Shown one piece after another: positions 1-8,793 of a stretch of 8,793 nt of DNA; position 1 is the stretch's first letter; each line of letters begins with the position of its first letter. Below the pieces are notes generated by a model. The model was given only the letters and a program-made list of their open reading frames with translations, was not told where the DNA came from and did no database searches. Origin of the DNA: an uncultured Chromatiaceae bacterium (GTDB taxonomy: Bacteria > Pseudomonadota > Gammaproteobacteria > Enterobacterales > Alteromonadaceae); contig CAMLSF010000150.1 of NCBI GenBank assembly GCA_946482615.1, forward strand, positions 1 through 8,793, given 5' to 3'. Made by a program: the position numbers and the translations under genes.

Positions 1-28
1 CAGGCCTTCGAAGTGTAGCTCAGGAGCA

Positions 29-1663
29 TCAGGCCTTAGTGTATAAGCCTTTTTTCTCCATGCCACGGTAGATATACAGCATCTGGGCCAACGAAATCAG
101 GTTGCTGACTAACCAGTACAGCACCAGACCACTTGGGAACCACAGGAAGAACACGGAGAACACCACTGGCATCCACAGCATAATTTTTTGCTGCATTGGA
201 TCCGTCACTGTCATAGGTGTCAGTTTTTGCATCACAAACATACTGATACCAAATAACACTGGTAACACATAGTATGGGTCTTGGGTGGATAAATCCTGGA
301 TCCACAACATAAACGGAGCCTGACGTAATTCCACACTCTCAACAAACACCCAATACAAAGCCAGGAAAATTGGCATTTGCACCAGCATAGGTAAGCAACC
401 ACCCATAGGGTTTACTTTTTCTTTGCGGTACAGTTCCATCATAGCCGGGCCCATCTTTTGACGGTCGTCTTTATAACGGGCCTGCAATTCGTCAATTTTT
501 GGCTTCAGATTACGCATCTTGGCCATAGACTCGTACTGCACTTTGGTCAGAGGATACATGACACCTTTAACTATTAAGGTGATGATGATAATAGCCACAC
601 CCCAGTTGCTGACAAAACCCTGGATCAAGGTCAGTAACCAGAATAAAGGCTGGGAAATAAACCATAAGAAACCGTAGTCGACAGTCAGATCCAGACCGTC
701 CGCAATAGCGGCTAAGTTATCCTGATCCTTTGGACCAGCATAAAAAGTAGAAGCGATCGTCAGGCTTTCACCTGCTGGTATTGTCAGCTCAGGACCTTTC
801 ACACCCACAATGCCATTGCCGTTATTCACTAAGCTATACAGCTGATTGTCTGCAGTTTTTTCAGGAACCCAGGCAGCTACAAAGTAGTGCTCCAGCATAG
901 CCACCCAACCCCCTTTAGTGGATTGTGCCAGGTTGGTTTCCTGCATATCTTCAAAATCGTATTTTTCATAACGTTTTTCAGAGGTAGAAAAAGCTGCACC
1001 ACGATAAATCGGCATCATCATGCTGCTGCTTTCACCATTATTAATGGTTTGCACCAGATGCTGGTAAGGCTGAACTAACTTGGTTTGAGCACTGGTATTT
1101 TTCAGTAAATATTCTACCCGGACATCATATTTTCCAGCGGTAAAGGTATAGCGTTTTTCAATCTCTAAACCGTTATGGTTAAAGGTTAATGGCACTACCA
1201 CCTGCTGCTCGCCATTGGCAAGCGTGTAACTGGTTTTATCTACTGAATACACTGGACGACCGCTGTTACGTTTGTCATCCGGGCCGTCTGCCAACAAGCC
1301 AGACTGGGCTACATATTCAAAGCCATTGAGTTTGCGCATCAGCTGATAAGGCTGATCGCTGTCTTTGGTCAGGGTAAAAGCAGGTAAAGTTAAATCAACA
1401 ATATCGCCACCTTTAGTGTCGATCTGTACTTTTAAAACATCAGTACTGACGGTGATCACCTGTTGAGTAGCGACTGGTGCAGCAGGTTGAGCTGAAGTGC
1501 CTGAACTGCTTAATTGTAAGTCGGCTGAGCCAGCTGAAGTGGTTGTGCTTGATTCAGTGACCTGAGTTACTGGTTTAGGCGCGTGATCCGTTTGCCATGC
1601 CTGCCATAACAATAAGCTAACGAAGGCGAGGGCTATCACTAATAAACTGCGTTGAGAATCCAT
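29..1663 (-). CDS. yidC: YidC membrane protein insertase (Oxa1 family)
   Basis: Encodes a 544-residue inner-membrane insertase that inserts and folds membrane proteins, alone or with SecYEG; E. coli YidC has 548 residues. The protein opens with MDSQRSLLVIALAF and a first membrane segment at about 6-22. A Ser/Thr/Ala-rich linker runs to about 68, followed by a large periplasmic beta-rich domain to about 325. The conserved insertase core holds membrane segments at about 345-370, 424-445, 462-480, 494-508 and 511-532. The cytoplasmic hairpin between the second and third segments carries YPLTKVQYESMAKMRNLKPK. The core position that is Arg366 in E. coli, which forms the hydrophilic groove, is Lys366 here. 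The C-terminal tail is short (GMEKKGLYTKA). The ATG lies 3 nt after the yidD stop, so translation is probably coupled. In related genomes mnmE usually comes next, but it lies beyond the window edge. Confidence 0.98.
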   Translation of the reverse strand: MDSQRSLLVIALAFVSLLLWQAWQTDHAPKPVTQVTESSTTTSAGSADLQLSSSGTSAQPAAPVATQQVITVSTDVLKVQIDTKGGDIVDLTLPAFTLTKDSDQPYQLMRKLNGFEYVAQSGLLADGPDDKRNSGRPVYSVDKTSYTLANGEQQVVVPLTFNHNGLEIEKRYTFTAGKYDVRVEYLLKNTSAQTKLVQPYQHLVQTINNGESSSMMMPIYRGAAFSTSEKRYEKYDFEDMQETNLAQSTKGGWVAMLEHYFVAAWVPEKTADNQLYSLVNNGNGIVGVKGPELTIPAGESLTIASTFYAGPKDQDNLAAIADGLDLTVDYGFLWFISQPLFWLLTLIQGFVSNWGVAIIIITLIVKGVMYPLTKVQYESMAKMRNLKPKIDELQARYKDDRQKMGPAMMELYRKEKVNPMGGCLPMLVQMPIFLALYWVFVESVELRQAPFMLWIQDLSTQDPYYVLPVLFGISMFVMQKLTPMTVTDPMQQKIMLWMPVVFSVFFLWFPSGLVLYWLVSNLISLAQMLYIYRGMEKKGLYTKA

Positions 1664-1666
1664 CTG

Positions 1667-1930
1667 TTAGTTAGTCTCTTTCTGCTTTTGTGGAACCGGG
1701 TCTTCACCACCGGGATGTAAGGGGTGACATTTTAATAAACGTTTTGTAGTTAACCAACCACCTTTTACAGCACCGAAGCGTTCTATGGCTTCAATGGCGT
1801 AATGAGAACAGGTGGGATAAAACCGGCAACTGGGTCCAAATAATGGACTGATCAACTTTTGATAACCACGTACAGTGGATATCAGCAGTCTTGCACCAGT
1901 GTTTTGTATTGGCGAGCTATTTTGCCCCAT
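1667..1930 (-). CDS. yidD: YidD membrane protein insertion efficiency factor
   Basis: An 87-residue protein of the YidD (UPF0161, Hemolytic_domain) family, a small inner-membrane-associated protein that assists YidC-dependent insertion. E. coli YidD has 85 residues. Family hallmarks visible here are [20 protein letters not shown] at about 26-45, with the paired cysteines of the CRFxPTCSxY motif, then [20 protein letters not shown] at about 56-75 and DPVP close to the C terminus. An amphipathic N-terminal helix (about 14-27) probably binds the membrane. The ATG at 1930 lies inside the 3' end of rnpA, giving a 49-nt overlap in another frame. A GGA triplet sits 6 nt upstream of it. The stop codon is 3 nt from the yidC start. 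Confidence 0.95.
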   Translation of the reverse strand: MGQNSSPIQNTGARLLISTVRGYQKLISPLFGPSCRFYPTCSHYAIEAIERFGAVKGGWLTTKRLLKCHPLHPGGEDPVPQKQKETN

Positions 1931-2253
1931 AACTTATCCAGTTGCTTGTGCAATTCTTCATTGGGCGTATTGCTGATATCACCTTTTACCATCAAAACTA
2001 AATCAACAGGCGGAAGTTCATGTTGGTGCAGCCGAAAGCTATCCCGTGAACATCTTTTGATGCGGTTTCGATGCGTGGCTAATTTAACACGTTTTTTGGC
2101 AATAGTCAGACCAAGTCTTGGATGAACAGACTGATTAGGCTTACACAAGATAGTAAAGAGAGGAGAAGAAACCCGGAAAGGATTTTGGAAGACATTGTCG
2201 AATTCGCGGGGAGTTAACAGACGTAACTCCCTGCTGAATGTATAGCTGACCAC
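1882..2253 (-). CDS. rnpA: Ribonuclease P protein component (C5 protein), GTG start
   Basis: Encodes the 123-residue protein subunit of RNase P, which binds the catalytic RNA and helps it cleave 5' leaders from pre-tRNAs. It is slightly longer than the E. coli protein (119 residues). Visible family features are [18 protein letters not shown] at 6-23, the central [11 protein letters not shown] segment at 44-54, and the basic RNR box [14 protein letters not shown] at 61-74, followed by HELPPVD. The start codon is GTG; E. coli rnpA also uses GTG. I see no good Shine-Dalgarno sequence ahead of it: the 15 nt separating it from the rpmH stop are filled by half of a stem-loop and a GCTGC run. Translation may therefore depend on ribosomes finishing rpmH. 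The 3' end overlaps yidD by 49 nt. Confidence 0.96.
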   Translation of the reverse strand: MVSYTFSRELRLLTPREFDNVFQNPFRVSSPLFTILCKPNQSVHPRLGLTIAKKRVKLATHRNRIKRCSRDSFRLHQHELPPVDLVLMVKGDISNTPNEELHKQLDKLWGKIARQYKTLVQDC

Positions 2254-2257
2254 GCAG

Positions 2258-2516
<259 letters not shown>

Positions 2517-2572
2517 TGCAGATCCTTCTGTTTCTGCTGTTCTGATCATTATTTTTTATCGATCCTTAAAAG

Positions 2573-2581
2573 TTGTCCACA
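2573..2581 (+). promoter_or_regulatory. DnaA box, one mismatch
   Basis: TTGTCCACA differs from the strong DnaA box TTATCCACA at one position (G for A at position 3). It follows the cluster of three GATC sites at 2521-2564 and lies about 190 bp upstream of the perfect box at 2767-2775, in the opposite orientation. Confidence 0.55.
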
Positions 2582-2627
2582 AGGCAGGTCTCTTAACTGG
2601 GATAAAATGTGAGTTGTTTTTTAAAAC

Positions 2628-2645
2628 AGCGGTTTTTGGACCGCT
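2628..2645. repeat. 6-bp stem-loop in the dnaA upstream region
   Basis: AGCGGT (2628-2633) and ACCGCT (2640-2645) form a perfect inverted repeat around a 6-nt loop. Neither strand has a clean U-tract directly after the stem, so it is not a convincing terminator. It may be a protein-binding or structural element, or chance. Confidence 0.35.
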
Positions 2646-2759
2646 TTGGTCTGATCTTTTACTTGCATATCAGTAAATAGAATAAGAGGTTTATTTTCAT
2701 TTAAAACAGTGTGTTACATAATGTTTATGCCGCTCATCGCATTTTTGCAAAAGTCAATA

Positions 2760-2789
2760 TTGAACTTGTGGATAAGATCGTACGATAAT
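2760..2789 (+). promoter_or_regulatory. Candidate dnaA promoter
   Basis: A -35-like TTGAAC (2760-2765) and a -10-like GATAAT (2784-2789) are separated by 18 bp. Transcription would start near 2796, giving a leader of about 55 nt. The spacer contains a perfect DnaA box (2767-2775) directly abutting a GATC site (2776-2779), and a perfect 10-bp palindrome ATCGTACGAT (2777-2786) overlaps the -10. Bound DnaA would block RNA polymerase, the autorepression logic known for E. coli dnaA. A weaker alternative is TTTTCA (2694-2699), 17 bp, CATAAT (2717-2722). Confidence 0.6.
2767..2775 (-). promoter_or_regulatory. Perfect DnaA box
   Basis: TGTGGATAA is the reverse complement of TTATCCACA, the highest-affinity DnaA box. 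It lies 77 bp upstream of the dnaA start region, between the -35 and -10 elements of the candidate dnaA promoter, as expected for an autoregulatory site. Confidence 0.85.
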
Positions 2790-2843
2790 GCTGCTCTTTT
2801 CACTTACGCCTGCCTAACTAAATAATAATTATTAGGGGCTTTT

Positions 2844-2847
2844 GGAG
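2844..2847 (+). promoter_or_regulatory. dnaA ribosome-binding site that favours the GTG start
   Basis: GGAG ends only 2 nt before the ATG at 2850, which is too close for normal initiation, but 5 nt before the GTG at 2853. A second purine run AGGGG (2834-2838) lies 11 nt before the ATG, which is long. Spacing therefore points to GTG 2853 as the main start. Confidence 0.6.
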
Positions 2848-2852
2848 ATATG

Positions 2853-4214
2853 GTGTATCAGTCCGTTTGGAAAAATTGCCTCGAAGCGCTCCAGGCCGAG
2901 CTACCGGCTCGTGATTTTGGAACCTGGATCCGTCCATTACAAGCTGACAGCTCGCATGACGCACTGACTTTGTATGCGCCAAACCGCTTTGTGCTGGATT
3001 GGGTGCGTGACAAATACCTGAACCGGATCAATGAGCTGATCCAGGGCTACTGTGGCGATCATGCGCCACGGTTACGCTTTGATGTTGGTTCAACCCAAAA
3101 GCCTTTGGCTGCCCCTGTGAATCAATTGCCACGGGTTGCACCAGCTGCAGCTCCGGTAGCGGCAATGCCTGAGCCGGCACCAAAAACTATAGTGAACAGC
3201 AATGTAAATGCTAAACACAACTTCGATAACTTTGTAGAAGGTAAATCGAACCAGTTAGCGCGTGCTGCAGCTAAACAAGTGGCCGATAACCCAGGCACTG
3301 CCTATAACCCGCTGTTTTTATACGGCGGCACAGGTTTAGGTAAAACGCACTTATTGCATGCGGTTGGTAACGGTATTCTGGCGAAAAAGCCGGATGCCAA
3401 AGTGATTTATATGCACTCAGAACGTTTTGTACAGGATATGGTAAAAGCCTTACAAAACAATGCGATAGAAGAGTTTAAGCGCTATTATCGCTCTGTGGAT
3501 GCGCTGCTTATTGACGATATTCAATTCTTCGCGAAAAAAGATCGTTCCCAGGAAGAGTTTTTCCATACTTTTAACGCCTTGCTTGAAGGGAACCAGCAGA
3601 TCATTTTAACCAGCGATCGGTATCCAAAAGAAATAGACGGCGTGGAAGAACGCTTAAAAAGCCGGTTTGGCTGGGGTTTAACTATAGCGATCGAACCCCC
3701 TGAGCTGGAAACCCGGGTGGCGATCCTGATGCGTAAAGCGCAGGAGATCAATATTCGTCTGCCGGAAGAAGTGGCGTTTTTTGTCGCTAAACGCCTTCGC
3801 TCTAATGTGCGTGAATTAGAAGGCGCGCTGAACCGTATTTCTGCCAACGCTAACTTTACTGGCCGTCCTATTACCATCGACTTTGTCCGCGAAGCATTAC
3901 GCGATATGCTGGCGTTACAGGACAAGTTGGTGACTATCGAAAATATTCAGAAAACTGTGGCCGAGTATTACAAAATACGGGTGGCAGATTTATTGTCGAA
4001 ACGTCGCAGTCGTTCTGTGGCCCGTCCCCGTCAAATGGCGATGGCTTTGGCAAAAGAGCTGACGAACCACAGCTTGCCGGAAATTGGTGATGCTTTTGGT
4101 GGCCGTGACCACACCACTGTTTTGCATGCGTGTCGTAAAATCGAATCGTTAAAAGAAGAGACGCATGAAATTAAAGAAGATTTCCAAAACTTAATTCGAA
4201 CATTGTCTTCATAA
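2853..4214 (+). CDS. dnaA: Chromosomal replication initiator protein DnaA
   Basis: Encodes the AAA+ initiator that binds DnaA boxes, melts the origin and loads DnaB. I prefer the GTG at 2853 (453 residues) over the ATG at 2850: the GGAG has proper spacing to it, and the N terminus (V-Y-Q-S-V-W) then matches the length of E. coli MSLSLW, whose start is also GTG. Numbering from ATG 2850, domain I covers about 1-80 ([19 protein letters not shown]). A Pro/Ala-rich linker at about 85-115 is shorter than in E. coli (467 residues in total). The AAA+ domain has Walker [10 protein letters not shown] at 159-167, Walker B LLIDDIQF at 219-226 and LKSRFGWGL at 269-277. The helix-turn-helix domain IV ends with the DnaA signature [18 protein letters not shown] at 417-434. 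The gene ends in tandem stops, TAA TAG. It heads the dnaA-dnaN-recF-gyrB series. Confidence 0.98.
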   Translation: MYQSVWKNCLEALQAELPARDFGTWIRPLQADSSHDALTLYAPNRFVLDWVRDKYLNRINELIQGYCGDHAPRLRFDVGSTQKPLAAPVNQLPRVAPAAAPVAAMPEPAPKTIVNSNVNAKHNFDNFVEGKSNQLARAAAKQVADNPGTAYNPLFLYGGTGLGKTHLLHAVGNGILAKKPDAKVIYMHSERFVQDMVKALQNNAIEEFKRYYRSVDALLIDDIQFFAKKDRSQEEFFHTFNALLEGNQQIILTSDRYPKEIDGVEERLKSRFGWGLTIAIEPPELETRVAILMRKAQEINIRLPEEVAFFVAKRLRSNVRELEGALNRISANANFTGRPITIDFVREALRDMLALQDKLVTIENIQKTVAEYYKIRVADLLSKRRSRSVARPRQMAMALAKELTNHSLPEIGDAFGGRDHTTVLHACRKIESLKEETHEIKEDFQNLIRTLSS

Positions 4215-4215
4215 T

Positions 4216-4220
4216 AGGGA
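4216..4220 (+). promoter_or_regulatory. dnaN ribosome-binding site that decides the start
   Basis: AGGGA directly abuts the ATG at 4221, leaving no spacing, but lies 6 nt before the ATG at 4227. This supports initiation at 4227, which also gives the family-like N terminus MQFTIER (E. coli MKFTVER). Confidence 0.7.
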
Positions 4221-4226
4221 ATGGTG

Positions 4227-5336
4227 ATGCAATTTACTATTGAACGCGACGCTCTGCTCAAACCCTTACAAATGGTGTCAGGTGCTATTGAACGGCGCCA
4301 TACTTTACCTATTTTGTCGAATGTGTTGATTGAAGCGCGCGAAGACGGCCAGCTGATCCTGACTGGTACAGACTTGGAAATTGAACTGGTGGCCATGTCA
4401 CCTATCCAGCAGTTAATCAGCCCGGGTCGTATTACTGTACCGGCGAAAAAAATTCTGGATATTTGTCGCAGCTTACCTGACTCTTCTTTATTACATGTCA
4501 CAGTACAAGGTGAAAACTGTGTGGTCAGCACAGGCAAAAGTAAATTCACCTTGTCCACCTTAAGTGCCAACGATTATCCAAATTTAGAAAGCTGGCAAGG
4601 TGAGGTCGACTTACAGTTGCCACGCAATCAGTTGCGTCATTTATTAGATGACACCGCCTTTTCAATGGCGAACCAGGATGTGCGTTATTACCTGAACGGT
4701 TTGTTATTTGAAGTGGATAACGGCACTTTGCGTTCTGTGGCGACAGACGGTCACCGTCTGGCCATGAGTTCTATCGAATTGGCGGCGACGGCTGGCCATC
4801 AAAAACAAATCATTATTCCACGCAAAGGTGTGCTGGAGGTGATGCGTTTACTGATAGCCGATGAGCAGCTGGTGACTTTAAGTTTAGGCCAAAACCATAT
4901 TCGTTTAACCGACACTCAGTTCAGCTTCAGCTGTAAATTGATTGACGGTCGTTTCCCTGATTATCGCAGGGTATTGCCACGCAACAGCACTAAGCTGGTG
5001 ACTGCGCATCGTGATGTACTAAAAGATTCCTGTGTTCGCGCTTCTATTTTGTCGAACGAAAAATACCGTGGTGTGCGTTTTACTTTAAGTTCAGGTGAGC
5101 TGCAGATAGTGGCGAATAACCCTGAACATGAACAAGCGGAAGAAACCATCGAAGTGGAATACCAGGGTGAGACGCTGGAAATTGGTTTTAATGTTGGCTA
5201 CTTGCTCGACGTGCTCAATACCTTATCAACAGACCTGGTGGTGCTGCATTTAAGTGATGGCAACTCCAGTGCGCTGATTGAAGGTGTAGCGGCTAAATCA
5301 GGCGCCATGTACGTTGTGATGCCAATGCGTTTATAG
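4227..5336 (+). CDS. dnaN: DNA polymerase III beta subunit (sliding clamp)
   Basis: Encodes the ring-shaped clamp that tethers DNA polymerase III and other replication and repair proteins to DNA. From ATG 4227 it has 369 residues, against 366 in E. coli. An in-frame ATG at 4221 would add Met-Val but has no usable ribosome-binding spacing. Three repeated clamp domains of about 120 residues each are expected. The partner-binding cleft is intact: TDGHRL at 173-178, DGRFPDYRRVLP at 240-251 and the C-terminal VVMPMRL. QDVRYYLNGLLFE and SNEKYRGVRFTLS are further family landmarks. It starts 12 nt after the dnaA stop and ends in tandem stops TAG TGA, 3 nt before recF, so all three genes are probably co-transcribed. 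Confidence 0.98.
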   Translation: MQFTIERDALLKPLQMVSGAIERRHTLPILSNVLIEAREDGQLILTGTDLEIELVAMSPIQQLISPGRITVPAKKILDICRSLPDSSLLHVTVQGENCVVSTGKSKFTLSTLSANDYPNLESWQGEVDLQLPRNQLRHLLDDTAFSMANQDVRYYLNGLLFEVDNGTLRSVATDGHRLAMSSIELAATAGHQKQIIIPRKGVLEVMRLLIADEQLVTLSLGQNHIRLTDTQFSFSCKLIDGRFPDYRRVLPRNSTKLVTAHRDVLKDSCVRASILSNEKYRGVRFTLSSGELQIVANNPEHEQAEETIEVEYQGETLEIGFNVGYLLDVLNTLSTDLVVLHLSDGNSSALIEGVAAKSGAMYVVMPMRL

Positions 5337-5339
5337 TGA

Positions 5340-8793
<3,454 letters not shown>

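Noticed and set aside
1..37. Terminator after yidC: hairpin GCTC-AG-GAGC (18-27) and the repeated CAGGCCTT (1-8 and 30-37)
   Set aside because: The stem is only 4 bp with a 2-nt loop and no U-tract follows on the minus strand; the repeat lies partly inside the yidC coding end. Too little sequence is visible.
887..1078. Open frames on the other strand within yidC, and similar frames opposite or within dnaA, dnaN, recF and gyrB (for example 3521-3925, 4031-4570, 5704-6108, 6011-6226, 6460-6729)
   Set aside because: They lie wholly or mostly inside well-conserved genes, show no family motifs or ribosome-binding sites, and are shadows of coding sequence.
4574..5231. DnaA-box-like 9-mers inside dnaN (TTATCCAAA at 4574, TTATCAACA at 5223) and in yidC (GGTGGATAA at 284)
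   Set aside because: Each has one mismatch, they are scattered in coding sequence, and several such matches are expected by chance in a window this size.

Overview
The window is the conserved dnaA gene cluster of a gammaproteobacterial chromosome. Two divergent blocks flank a 443-bp control region. To the left, on the minus strand, lie rpmH, rnpA, yidD and yidC. To the right, on the plus strand, lie dnaA, dnaN, recF and gyrB, with gyrB cut by the window edge. The encoded proteins resemble their E. coli counterparts closely in length and motifs. YidC has the large periplasmic domain typical of Gram-negative bacteria, and GyrB has the long gammaproteobacterial form. Base composition is moderate and I see no sign of foreign DNA. 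The proteins look like those of an Alteromonadales/Chromatiaceae-type marine or freshwater bacterium, possibly near Rheinheimera; that genus-level guess comes from memory and is weak.

Layout: yidC (29-1663), yidD (1667-1930), rnpA (1882-2253, GTG start) and rpmH (2269-2406) read leftward and are tightly packed. Together they make ribosomal protein L34, the RNase P protein and two membrane-insertion proteins. The control region (2407-2849) holds a near-consensus sigma-70 promoter for rpmH with a GC-rich discriminator and a leader stem-loop. It also holds two DnaA boxes, five GATC sites and a candidate dnaA promoter whose spacer contains a perfect DnaA box and a GATC site. Then dnaA (start best placed at GTG 2853), dnaN (start best placed at ATG 4227), recF and gyrB follow almost without gaps, with tandem stop codons after dnaA and dnaN and an ATGA overlap between recF and gyrB.

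The genes are ordinary and I found no new enzyme system. The most notable non-genic signal is a pair of identical 18-bp sequences inside recF (5756-5773 and 6395-6412). Their 16-bp core, TGTTTCACGTGGAACA, is the reverse complement of the parS form TGTTCCACGTGAAACA. These are very probably ParB-binding centromere sites embedded in coding sequence close to the replication origin. The next most interesting items are the promoter/DnaA-box/GATC arrangement ahead of dnaA, two stem-loops on the rpmH-rnpA transcript, and a lysine in YidC where E. coli has Arg366.
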